From CAJFUR01 sp904420575 (GTDB lineage: Bacteria > Actinomycetota > Coriobacteriia > Coriobacteriales > Eggerthellaceae), in contig OZ221973.1 of NCBI GenBank assembly GCA_965119745.1, positions 1,364,001 through 1,428,000 on the forward strand: a DNA stretch of 64,000 nt. The letters run 5' to 3'. The first letter of the stretch is position 1. Each line of letters begins with the position of its first letter. The notes beneath the pieces were generated by a model, which ran no database searches, was not told the origin of the DNA, and worked only from the letters and a program-made list of their open reading frames with translations. This document shows positions 8,565 through 16,422 of this stretch, piece after piece. Position numbers and translations under genes: made by a program.

Positions 8565-9098
8565 ATGAAGAAGATGATGCTGATGAACGGACCGAACCTG
8601 AACATGCTGGGAGTGCGCGAGCCGGACGTGTACGGGCGGCGGACGCTTGCCAGCATCGAGGCGGACGTGGCGTCCTACGGCGCGCAGCGGGGCGTGCAGG
8701 TGGACTGCTTCCAGTCGAACCACGAAGGCGAGCTCGTTGACCGCCTGCACCAGGCACACGGCGTATACGACGGCATCGTGTACAATCCGGGCGCCCACAC
8801 GCACTACTCCTATGCGCTGCGCGACGCGGTCGGTTCCATCGACGTGCCGGTGGCGGAAGTGCATATCTCGGACGTGGACGCGCGCGAGCCGTTCCGCGCC
8901 GTGTCGGTCATCGCGCCTGCGTGCGTGGCGCAGGTGAAGGGCCTGGGCGCGGCAGGCTATCGGGTGGCGCTCGACCTGTTGCTGGAAGGCGCACGCGACC
9001 GCTTGGGCGAAGGGTTCGAGCGCCGTGCCCAAGGCAAGGTCATCGTGGGAACGCCGGAGGGGCCGCTCGTAAAGCCGGTCGACGGACGGGAGGGCTGA
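8565..9098 (+). CDS. aroQ: 3-dehydroquinate dehydratase, type II
   Basis: This 177-residue enzyme dehydrates 3-dehydroquinate to 3-dehydroshikimate, step three of chorismate synthesis. It has the type II signature MNGPNLNMLGVREPDVYG with the catalytic Arg and Tyr, NPGAHTHYSYALRDA, and EVHISDVDAREPFR. The last motif usually reads SNxHAREEFR, so two positions (N to D, H to D) differ here. ATG 8565 follows a GAAAGG site. It is slightly longer than usual (about 150) because of a C-terminal extension. It is followed at 3 bases by the M24 peptidase, as in Bacillus yqhS-yqhT-efp. Confidence 0.94.
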   Translation: MKKMMLMNGPNLNMLGVREPDVYGRRTLASIEADVASYGAQRGVQVDCFQSNHEGELVDRLHQAHGVYDGIVYNPGAHTHYSYALRDAVGSIDVPVAEVHISDVDAREPFRAVSVIAPACVAQVKGLGAAGYRVALDLLLEGARDRLGEGFERRAQGKVIVGTPEGPLVKPVDGREG

Positions 9099-9101
9099 GG
9101 C

Positions 9102-10397
9102 ATGACGACGTCGCAAGAGCGATTGGACCGCCTGCGCGGGGCGTACGGGGAACGGGAGGCCCGAGGGATGGGGGATTCCGAAAAGCGCCTTGCGCGCCTG
9201 CGCGGCGCATGCGCCGCAGGCGGCATGGACGCGTTCTACGTGCGCGACACCTCCAACATCCGCTGGCTCACGGGCTTCGACGGCGTGTTCGACGAAGAGC
9301 GCGCCCATGCGCTGCTGGTCACGCAAGACGCCGTCGCGCTGCACACCGATTCGCGCTATGCGGAAGCCGCCCTCGCGGCGGCGGGCGGAACCGGCGTAGA
9401 GGTGGACGTCGCCCGCATGACGCACGCGGCTTTCGCCGCCGAACGGATGCGCCGCGCCGCCGAACGCTCCGACGCGCGCGCAGGCGGCGTGCCGAAGCGC
9501 GCGACGCTGGGCATCGAGGACGCCATCACGCTGGCGGAGTACCGCCAGCTCCAGCGTGCGTTCGGCGAGAAGGCCGCGGGCGCGACGGATGCCGGCGCCC
9601 CGGATGCCGCGGGCGCGCCGGGCGCCGCAAGCGTGGAGGACGCCGGCGCCGCAAGCGCTTGCTCGGGCTCGCGGCTGCGCGAGACGTCCGACGTGGTGGT
9701 GGGCCTGCGCGCCGTGAAGGACGCGGGCGAGATCGTGCGGATGCGCGCCGCGCAGGCGGTCACCGACGCCGCGTTCGCGCACATCGTGTCGTTCATGCGC
9801 CCCGGCATGACCGAGCGTGCGGTGCAGGTGGAGCTGGAAGGCTTCATGCGCCGGCATGGCGCGGACGACCTGGCGTTTCCCTCCATCGTGGCCGCCGGCG
9901 CAAACGGCGCCAGCCCGCATGCCGTCCCCGGAGACACGGTGCTGGAGGCGGGGCAGTGCGTCGTGCTCGACTTCGGCGCCAAGGCGCGCGGCTACTGCTC
10001 GGACATGACGCGCACCGTGTTCTTGGGCGAGCCCGACGCCCGCCTGCGTTCTGCGTACGAGACGCTGCGACGTGCCAACGAGCAGGTGGAGCGCGCGCTG
10101 CGCCCCGGCGTGACCGGCAAGGAGATGCACGAGCTGGCAGAGCGCGTGCTGGACGAAGGCGGCTTCGGCGGGCTCATGGGCCATGGGCTGGGCCACGGCG
10201 TGGGGCTGGACATCCACGAGCTGCCCAACCTCTCTCCGCGCAACGAGGCGCCGCTGGTGGCGGGCAACGTGGTCACCGTGGAGCCGGGCATCTACGTGCC
10301 GGGGGAGTTCGGCATGCGCCTGGAAGACTTCGGCGTGGTGACGGAAGAGGGTTTTCAGGTTTTCACGCAATCGACGCACGATATGGTTATAATATAG
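9102..10397 (+). CDS. Xaa-Pro aminopeptidase/dipeptidase, M24 family
   Basis: This 431-residue metallopeptidase has a creatinase-type N-terminal domain and a C-terminal pita-bread catalytic domain. Metal ligands are visible: D in VVLDFGAK, D in SDMTRT, H in GHGLGHGVGLDIHE, E in VEPGIY and E in LEDFGVV. It removes N-terminal residues preceding proline or splits X-Pro dipeptides in the cytoplasm. The region from about residue 150 to 190 is an Ala/Gly/Asp-rich insertion of low complexity. The first 36 residues contain a near-duplicate of RLxRLRGAxxxxE, so a start at ATG 9168 is also possible. efp follows. Confidence 0.88.
   Translation: MTTSQERLDRLRGAYGEREARGMGDSEKRLARLRGACAAGGMDAFYVRDTSNIRWLTGFDGVFDEERAHALLVTQDAVALHTDSRYAEAALAAAGGTGVEVDVARMTHAAFAAERMRRAAERSDARAGGVPKRATLGIEDAITLAEYRQLQRAFGEKAAGATDAGAPDAAGAPGAASVEDAGAASACSGSRLRETSDVVVGLRAVKDAGEIVRMRAAQAVTDAAFAHIVSFMRPGMTERAVQVELEGFMRRHGADDLAFPSIVAAGANGASPHAVPGDTVLEAGQCVVLDFGAKARGYCSDMTRTVFLGEPDARLRSAYETLRRANEQVERALRPGVTGKEMHELAERVLDEGGFGGLMGHGLGHGVGLDIHELPNLSPRNEAPLVAGNVVTVEPGIYVPGEFGMRLEDFGVVTEEGFQVFTQSTHDMVII
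10388..10393 (+). promoter_or_regulatory. Likely -10 box for efp
   Basis: A perfect TATAAT lies at 10388-10393, overlapping the last codons of the peptidase gene and 65 bases before the efp start. The -35 is weak (TTCACG at 10362-10367 with 20-base spacing), so this is a tentative promoter that would let efp be expressed apart from the upstream genes. Confidence 0.45.
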
Positions 10398-10457
10398 CGG
10401 CTAAAATCCCGGCGGACGGCCAAACGGGCGCATGTCCGCGAACGAAAGGAACCATCA

Positions 10458-11018
10458 GTGGCAATCTCTACGGCAGATTTCAGAAACGGCATGTGCATCG
10501 AGTACAACGGCAAGCTGTGCACCATCGTGGAATTCCAGCACGTGAAGCCCGGCAAGGGCGGCGCATTCGTGCGCACGAAGCTGCGCGACATCAAGACGGG
10601 CCGCGTGGTGGACTACACGTTCAACGCCGGAACCAAGTTCGATTCCGTGCGCCTGGAAACGAAGAAGATGCAGTACCTGTACAACGACGGGGCCGACTTC
10701 TACTTCATGGACAACGACACCTACGAGCAGGAGGCCATCCCCGCCGACACTGTGGGCGAGGCCGCGCAGTGGCTCAAGGAGAACGACGAGGCCAGCCTGC
10801 TGTACGCCGGCGACGAGTTGATCAGCATCGAGCCGCAGATGTTCGTAGAGTTGGAAGTGACCGCCACCGAGCCCGGCTTCAAGGGCGACACGGCCACCAA
10901 CACCACCAAGCCCGCCACGCTGGAAACCGGCACCACCATCCAGGTGCCCACCTTCGTGGAGATCGGCGACGTGCTGCAGATCGACACCCGCGACGGCCGC
11001 TTCGTCAAGCGCGTGTAA
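10458..11018 (+). CDS. efp: Elongation factor P
   Basis: This 186-residue protein binds ribosomes stalled at polyproline and promotes peptide bond formation. The start is GTG 10458 with AAAGGA upstream. The KOW-like N-terminal domain carries the loop PGKGGAF, whose tip Lys (residue 33) is the position modified in many bacteria. No modification enzyme gene (epmA/epmB-like) is in the window. Two OB domains follow, ending in IDTRDGRFVKR. The gene position after the proline peptidase is conserved in many Gram-positive genomes. Confidence 0.96.
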   Translation: MAISTADFRNGMCIEYNGKLCTIVEFQHVKPGKGGAFVRTKLRDIKTGRVVDYTFNAGTKFDSVRLETKKMQYLYNDGADFYFMDNDTYEQEAIPADTVGEAAQWLKENDEASLLYAGDELISIEPQMFVELEVTATEPGFKGDTATNTTKPATLETGTTIQVPTFVEIGDVLQIDTRDGRFVKRV

Positions 11019-11041
11019 ACTCCCCCCTCCCATCGTCTCGC

Positions 11042-11071
11042 GAGCGCCCGCGTGTTCCAACGCGGGCGCTC
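11042..11071 (+). terminator. Hairpin terminator after efp
   Basis: A perfect 12-bp stem (GAGCGCCCGCGT at 11042-11053 with ACGCGGGCGCTC at 11060-11071) with a 6-base loop lies 23 bases after the efp stop. The bases after it (CTCGGTTTCGG) contain only a weak T stretch, so termination may be partial or need Rho. Confidence 0.6.
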
Positions 11072-11856
11072 TCGGTTTCGGAGAAGCGGCATGACCGACT
11101 GACGCCACAACGCTGCGAAGCCCTTCCGCACCCCCATCTTGTTCTTTGCGCACTGCCTGGTTCACCTGCCATGATCTGCCTGGATGACGCCCGCCTTATG
11201 GTGGACGGCGAGCAAAGCAACCGGGGAAGCGGGAGGGCTTTTCGCCGTCTTGGGGGAGGGAGGGCGCCTGTTGCGCCGCACGATTAATTTTGGCCTCGTG
11301 GAAGAAGGATGAGTGTCCGGCTTACATAGCGGTTGGACGAAATCGCCTCGATTCATTATCTTTTCCTGTAAACAATGAAGCATCCTCGCTGCTGGCCAGG
11401 CACTTCCCAGAAAGGCTTCTGGCCGAGAAGTTGCTAAGGCCGCAGAATCTACGGAATGGAGGCGATTTTGTCCACGACGGTTGCCCTCCGCCGTCAGTTC
11501 TGGACGTGAAACGCCGCATCCACGCAAAGGCAAAGCTCGACGCGTCCGGGCCAAACGACGAAGGGCCTCATCCCGCCTCCCGCTGCCCTTCCCATGCCTG
11601 CCGCCGCCCTTATCATCCCGCCCTCCGCCGCCCTTGCACCTGCCCGCCTCCCGCGCCCTTTCCATACCTGCCGCCGGCGCTGCGCTCTTTCGCCCGCCGC
11701 TCAGCCTTCTGCTGTCTTTGCCCCGCGTGCCGCCCACCCTGTCGCATGTGTTGCTTGTCGGTGAATTTCATCGGCAGTGACGTGCGGAAGCGCGGGTTCT
11801 TATATAATTCATGTTTCGATCTTTGACTAATTGAGCACCGAAGGGGGTGTGAGTTC
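11072..11856. other. Long intergenic region between efp and the carboxylase genes
   Basis: About 790 bases hold no convincing gene. The interval 11560-11720 is a pyrimidine-rich stretch with repeated CCGCCCTT/CCGCC motifs, which creates long but unsupported frames. A TATAAT at 11803-11808, 48 bases before the next start codon, is a likely -10 box, and GAAGGGGGTGTGAG just before ATG 11857 supplies the ribosome-binding site. No riboswitch was recognised. Confidence 0.45.
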
Positions 11857-13752
11857 ATGCCACGGCTTCAGATCATGGATACCACCATTCGAGACGGCCA
11901 GCAGAGCCTGTGGGCGACGCGCATGCAGATCGGCGACATGCTGCCGATCCTCTCGAAGATGGACCGCGTCGGGTACTGGGCGATAGAGGCATGGGGCGGC
12001 GCGACGTTCGACACGTGCCTGCGCTTCCTCGACGAGAACCCGTGGGAGCGTCTGCGCTCCATCAAGGCCAACACGCCGAACACGCCGCTCTCCATGCTGT
12101 CACGCGGACAGAACCTGGTCGGCTACAAGCATTACTCGCGCGAGATCTGCAACCGCTTCATCAAGGCCGCCAAGCGCAACGGGGTGCACGTGTTCCGCGT
12201 GTTCGACGCCCTGAACGACATCCGCAACGTCGTGGACAACGCGGAAGCCATCAAGGAATGCGGCGGGCACTTCGAAGGCGCCATCTCCTACACCATGTCT
12301 CCGGTGCACACGCTGGACAGCTATCTGGACTACGGCCAGCAGCTCAAGGACCTGGGTGCGGACTCCATCTGCATCAAGGACATGGCGGGCATGCTCACGC
12401 CCTATCGCACCGAGCGCATGGTGAAGGCGTTCAACGCCGAAATCGGCCTCCCCATCCACATCCACTGCCACTACGTGGGCGGCATGGCCCCCGCCAACAT
12501 CATCAAGGCCGCCGAAGCCGGCGCCGCCATCGCGGACACCGCGCATGCGCCGCTCGCGTTCGGCAATTCGCACCCCGCGGTGGAAATGATCGTGGCCGCC
12601 TTGCAGGAGAGCCGCTACGACACGGGGCTGGACCTGGACCTGCTGTTCGAGATCGCCGAATACTGGGAAGAGGTGCGCAAGCGCGGCCACTACAAGCGCG
12701 GCGTGTCCTCGCTCGTGCACATGCAGGTGTATTCCCACCAGGTGCCGGGCGGCATGATGTCCAACCTGGTGTCCCAACTTGAAATCCAGAACGCGGGCGA
12801 CCGCCTGCCCGAGGTCATGAAGGAAATCCCCAAGGTGCGCGCCGAAGTGGGCTATCCGCCGCTCGTCACGCCCATGTCGCAGATCGTGGGCACGCAGGCC
12901 GTGTTCAACGTGCTCACCGGCAAGCGCTGGAGCGTCGTGTCCAAGGAGATGAAGGACTACATCTGCGGCTACTACGGCAAGGCGCCGGGCCGCATGGACA
13001 AGGACATCGTGGCGAAGGTGGTCGGCAACTCCGAAATGCTGCCGCCCGACGTGGCGCCGGGCTCGCTGGTGACCACCACGTACGACGAGGTGGCCGAAGA
13101 GATCGGCGACTTGGCCCAAACCGAGGAAGACGTGCTGATGTACGCCCTGTTCCCGAACGAGGCGCGCACGTACCTGAGCAAGCACCGCACGTCCGAAAAA
13201 GTGGACTTCCTGCTGGAGCAGGAATCGAGCGGCACCAAGGAGGAAGATTACGTGGACATCAATCAGATTCGCGAACTGGTTCGCGTCGCCGAGGAAAGTG
13301 GCGTCGGCGAGATCGTGGTGGAAGAAGAAGGCGTGCGCATAGCCGTGCGCATGCCGGGCACCCTGTCTGCCGAGGCCGCAGCCGCTGCCGTCCCCTCTCC
13401 CGTGGCCGCCGTGGCTCCCGCTCCGGCTCCTGCCGAGGCCGCGTCCGCCGCTGCCGACGACGTGGATCGCCCCGCCAGCTGGTACGTGGTCACTGCTCCC
13501 ATGGTGGGCACGTTCTACACGTCTCCCGGCCCTGGCGAGCCTCCGTTCGTCCAGGTAGGGGACGAGGTCGCCGCCAATCAGACGCTCTGCATCGTGGAGG
13601 CCATGAAGCTCATGAACGAGATCACGGCCGAAGAGATGGGCACCGTGCGCGAGGTGTGTCTGGAAGACGCCTCGCCGGTGGAGTTCGGCACGCCGCTGTT
13701 CTACATCGAACCCCATGCGACCCACGGCGCGGTCGGCCCGGAGAGCGCATAA
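11857..13752 (+). CDS. Carboxyltransferase-biotin carrier fusion (pyruvate carboxylase subunit B / oxaloacetate decarboxylase alpha type)
   Basis: This 631-residue protein has an N-terminal HMGL-like carboxyltransferase (MDTTIRDGQQSLWATRM with metal-binding Asp, later HCHYVGG with the metal His pair), a conserved carboxylase domain to about residue 465, then an AccB-like segment (INQIRELVRVAEESG...), an Ala/Pro linker, and a biotinyl domain with the acceptor Lys in EAMKLMNE (residue 584). It would transfer CO2 between carboxybiotin and pyruvate to give oxaloacetate. The biotin carboxylase gene overlaps it by one base. No oxaloacetate decarboxylase beta/gamma (Na+ pump) genes are present, so an anaplerotic pyruvate carboxylase is favoured over a decarboxylase. 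A methylmalonyl-type substrate cannot be excluded. Confidence 0.85.
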   Translation: MPRLQIMDTTIRDGQQSLWATRMQIGDMLPILSKMDRVGYWAIEAWGGATFDTCLRFLDENPWERLRSIKANTPNTPLSMLSRGQNLVGYKHYSREICNRFIKAAKRNGVHVFRVFDALNDIRNVVDNAEAIKECGGHFEGAISYTMSPVHTLDSYLDYGQQLKDLGADSICIKDMAGMLTPYRTERMVKAFNAEIGLPIHIHCHYVGGMAPANIIKAAEAGAAIADTAHAPLAFGNSHPAVEMIVAALQESRYDTGLDLDLLFEIAEYWEEVRKRGHYKRGVSSLVHMQVYSHQVPGGMMSNLVSQLEIQNAGDRLPEVMKEIPKVRAEVGYPPLVTPMSQIVGTQAVFNVLTGKRWSVVSKEMKDYICGYYGKAPGRMDKDIVAKVVGNSEMLPPDVAPGSLVTTTYDEVAEEIGDLAQTEEDVLMYALFPNEARTYLSKHRTSEKVDFLLEQESSGTKEEDYVDINQIRELVRVAEESGVGEIVVEEEGVRIAVRMPGTLSAEAAAAAVPSPVAAVAPAPAPAEAASAAADDVDRPASWYVVTAPMVGTFYTSPGPGEPPFVQVGDEVAANQTLCIVEAMKLMNEITAEEMGTVREVCLEDASPVEFGTPLFYIEPHATHGAVGPESA

Positions 13753-15104
13753 TGTTCGGCAAGGTATTGGTGGCGAACCGCGGCGAGGTGGCGTTGCGCA
13801 TCATGCGCGCCTGCAAGGAGCTGGGCGTGAAGACCGTCGCGGTGTACTCCACCGAAGACGCGAACACGTACCCGGTGCAGTACGCCGACGAGGCCGTGTG
13901 CATCGGGCCCGCCCAGGCGAACCAGAGCTACCTGGTCATGTCGAGCATCATCGCGGCCGCCAAGAACACCGGCGCGGAAGCCATCCATCCGGGCTACGGC
14001 TTTCTGGCCGAGAACGCCGACTTCGCGCGCGCCTGCGCGGACAACGACCTGGTATTCATTGGGCCTTCCGCCGACTGTATCGAGCGCATGGGCGACAAGA
14101 GCATGGCGCGCGAGACCATGAAGGCCTGCGGCGTGCCCACCGTGCCCGGCTCCGACGGCTGCATCGACACGGCGGCCGAGGCCAAGGCGTTCGCCGACAG
14201 CGTGGGCTACCCCGTGCTCATCAAGGCCACGGCAGGCGGCGGCGGCAAGGGCATGCGCGAGGTGCACGACCCGGCCGACCTCGAGTCGCAGTACCAGGCC
14301 GCGCGCAACGAGGCGGGTGCCGCGTTCGGCAACGACGGCGTCTACCTGGAAAAGCTCGTGCTGCGCCCGCGCCACGTGGAGATCCAGGTGCTGGCCGACG
14401 ACTTCGGCAACAACATCGCCCTGTGCGAGCGCGACTGTTCGGTGCAGCGCCGCCACCAGAAGCTCATCGAGGAAGCTCCTTCGCCGGCTTTGACCGAAGA
14501 CCTGCGGCGGGCCATGGGCGTGGCGGCCATCAAGGCCGTGCGCGCCGTGGACTACAAGAACGCAGGCACCATCGAGTTTCTGCTGGACGAGCGCGGCCAT
14601 TTCTACTTCATGGAAATGAACACGCGCGTGCAGGTGGAACATCCCGTGACCGAGCAGATCACCGGCACCGACATCATCAAGGAGCAGCTGCGCATCGCTT
14701 CCGGCGAGCCCATGAGTTGCGCTTCCCGCGCGCCGTTCTCGCCTTTCGGCCACGCCATGGAATTCCGCATCAACGCGGAGGACCCGGCGCACGGCTTCCG
14801 CCCGTGCCCCGGCACCATCACGAAGTTCGAGGCTCCGTCAGGGCCGGGCGTGCGCGTGGAAAGCTACGTGCGCACCGGCTCGCGCATTTCGCCCTACTAC
14901 GATTCGCTGGTGGCGAAGCTGGTCGTGTACGGACAGGACCGCCAAGAGGTGCTCCAGCGCGGCCGCCGCGCCCTGGACGAGTTCGTCATCGAGGGCATCC
15001 AGACCACCATCCCGTTCCATCGCCGCGTTCTGGACAACGCCGCCTTCTGTGCAGGCGACGTGACGACCGACTTCATCGAAACCCAGATGGGAGATGTGTT
15101 ATGA
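13752..15104 (+). CDS. accC: Biotin carboxylase (AccC / PycA type)
   Basis: This 450-residue ATP-grasp enzyme carboxylates the biotin of the preceding carrier protein using bicarbonate and ATP. Motifs are FGKVLVANRGEVALRIMRA at the N-terminus, HPGYGFLAEN, the glycine-rich ATP loop KATAGGGGKGMR, ERDCSVQRRHQK, and MNTRVQVEHPVTE. The length matches stand-alone AccC/PycA. ATG overlaps the preceding TAA (TAATG), implying coupled translation. It may serve only the adjacent fused carboxyltransferase or also an acetyl-CoA carboxylase encoded elsewhere. Confidence 0.94.
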   Translation: MFGKVLVANRGEVALRIMRACKELGVKTVAVYSTEDANTYPVQYADEAVCIGPAQANQSYLVMSSIIAAAKNTGAEAIHPGYGFLAENADFARACADNDLVFIGPSADCIERMGDKSMARETMKACGVPTVPGSDGCIDTAAEAKAFADSVGYPVLIKATAGGGGKGMREVHDPADLESQYQAARNEAGAAFGNDGVYLEKLVLRPRHVEIQVLADDFGNNIALCERDCSVQRRHQKLIEEAPSPALTEDLRRAMGVAAIKAVRAVDYKNAGTIEFLLDERGHFYFMEMNTRVQVEHPVTEQITGTDIIKEQLRIASGEPMSCASRAPFSPFGHAMEFRINAEDPAHGFRPCPGTITKFEAPSGPGVRVESYVRTGSRISPYYDSLVAKLVVYGQDRQEVLQRGRRALDEFVIEGIQTTIPFHRRVLDNAAFCAGDVTTDFIETQMGDVL

Positions 15105-15448
15105 CCGATCTGAACATTGACGGCATGGCCATTGCGCCAGGCGTCGTGGAAACCATCGTGTCCATCGCCGCCAACGAGGTAGACGGCGTGGCGTCCGTGG
15201 GTCCCTCCGCGACCAGCGGTCTGCGCGCCATGTTCGCCAGCAAGCCCTCGACGCAGGGCATCGACATCGCCGTGGACGACGAAGAGAAGCTGTGCGTCTC
15301 GGTGCGCATCGACGTGTACTACGGACATGTGCTTCCCGAACTTGCGGCGCAGGTGCGCATGGCCGTGGCCGACGCCGTGGCCAGCCAGGTGGGCATACAG
15401 GTGGCCTCCGTCGACGTGTACATCGACGGCATCCAGTTCGCCGGATAG
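15101..15448 (+). CDS. Asp23/Gls24 family protein (YqhY-like)
   Basis: This 115-residue protein matches the Asp23/Gls24 (DUF322) pattern: APGVVETIVSIAANEVDGVASV at the N-terminus, a central VRIDVYYGHVLPELAAQVR, and the C-terminal IQVASVDVYIDGIQF. Members are small cytoplasmic or membrane-associated proteins; in Bacillus yqhY lies between accC and nusB and has been linked to control of lipid metabolism. Here the same position is kept, and the start overlaps accC by 4 bases (ATGA). Its exact role in this organism is unknown. Confidence 0.88.
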   Translation: MTDLNIDGMAIAPGVVETIVSIAANEVDGVASVGPSATSGLRAMFASKPSTQGIDIAVDDEEKLCVSVRIDVYYGHVLPELAAQVRMAVADAVASQVGIQVASVDVYIDGIQFAG

Positions 15449-15474
15449 CCCGGAAAGCGCGATGACGGCGAACC

Positions 15475-16083
15475 ATGGCTAAACGACACGAGCGCACGCA
15501 CGCGCGCCGCTGCGCGCTGCAAGTGCTGTACACGAGCGAAATTCAAGGCGCCTATCCCAGCGTCGTGGCCTCGAGCGAGCGGTTTCTTTCCGAGGACGGC
15601 GACTTGCCGGACTACGCCCAGAAGCTGATCCAGGGCGTGGAGGCCCACCAGATAGAGATCGACCGCATGCTGACGTCCACCTCCGAGAACTGGGCGCTGG
15701 CACGCATGCCCATCGTGGACCGCTCCATTCTGCGGTTGGCCACCTTCGAAATGGCCTACATGGACGACGTGCCCGTTTCGGTGACCATCAACGAGGCCGT
15801 GGAGCTGGCGAAGGACTTTGGCGGCGAGGACGAGTCGCCGCGCTTCGTCAACGGCGTGCTCGGCCGCATCGCCGTGCAGCTTGAGGAACGCGTGCAGGCC
15901 GCGAACGAGGAAGGCGCGCAAGACGGAGAGAGCGCACATGCGGCAAGCGCGCCGGCTGACGAAGGCGTGCAAACGGAAGACGCGCAGGTTGCAAGCGCGC
16001 CGGCGGGCGAGGGCGCACAGGACGCGGGCCCGGCAGAAGAGCGTGCATGCGAGCTTGGCGCGGTGGAAGGTGAGCGTGCATGA
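15475..16083 (+). CDS. nusB: Transcription antitermination factor NusB with acidic repeat tail
   Basis: This 202-residue protein has a normal NusB domain in residues 1-140 (RCALQVLYTSEIQG, then DRSILRLATFEMAYMDDVPVSVTINEAVELAKDFG and FVNGVLGRIA). NusB binds boxA with NusE for rRNA antitermination. Residues from about 141 on form an acidic Ala/Glu/Gly-rich tail with repeated ASAPA(D/G)EG units, absent from most NusB proteins. The stop overlaps xseB by 4 bases. The tail is probably disordered; its function is unknown. Confidence 0.93.
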   Translation: MAKRHERTHARRCALQVLYTSEIQGAYPSVVASSERFLSEDGDLPDYAQKLIQGVEAHQIEIDRMLTSTSENWALARMPIVDRSILRLATFEMAYMDDVPVSVTINEAVELAKDFGGEDESPRFVNGVLGRIAVQLEERVQAANEEGAQDGESAHAASAPADEGVQTEDAQVASAPAGEGAQDAGPAEERACELGAVEGERA

Positions 16084-16406
16084 CGGACGCGTACGAAACC
16101 TACGACGACGTGCGGGCACGCTTGGACGAGATCGTCGACGAGGTGAACGCCGAAGGAGTCGGGCTCGACGACGCGCTGGCCCTGTACGAAGAGGCCGTCA
16201 AGCTGGGGCTTCTTGCGTGCGACCTGAGCGAAGAGGGCGCTTTGGCCCTTATGGACTCGTCGGACGGGGAGCAGCACGAAGGCGTGGCAGAGGCCGAAGG
16301 GGCGCAGGAAGCGAAAACCGATGCTCCCGCAAAGTCCGAAGCAGCCGCAGGCGTGGAGGAAGCCGAAGCCCCCGAGGCGCCGTTCGCCCCGCCCGCGGAA
16401 GCGTAG
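16080..16406 (+). CDS. xseB: Exodeoxyribonuclease VII small subunit with acidic tail
   Basis: This 108-residue protein starts with the XseB helical hairpin: YDDVRARLDEIVDEVNAEGVGLDDALALYEEAVKLG, the characteristic pattern of the small subunit. A C-terminal extension of about 45 residues, rich in Glu and Ala, resembles the tail of NusB encoded just upstream. XseB coats the XseA catalytic subunit of exonuclease VII, which degrades single-stranded DNA. No xseA is next to it or elsewhere in this window, although the two are commonly adjacent. The start overlaps nusB by 4 bases. Confidence 0.82.
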   Translation: MTDAYETYDDVRARLDEIVDEVNAEGVGLDDALALYEEAVKLGLLACDLSEEGALALMDSSDGEQHEGVAEAEGAQEAKTDAPAKSEAAAGVEEAEAPEAPFAPPAEA

Positions 16407-16422
16407 GAGCAGGAGGCCGACC

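Noticed and set aside
8190..10379. 729-codon minus-strand frame opposite aroQ and the peptidase
   Set aside because: Low-complexity His/Arg/Ala shadow; both plus-strand genes have full catalytic motifs.
11290..11826. 178-codon plus-strand frame before the carboxylase
   Set aside because: Cys/Pro-rich from pyrimidine repeats; no ribosome-binding site and no protein pattern.
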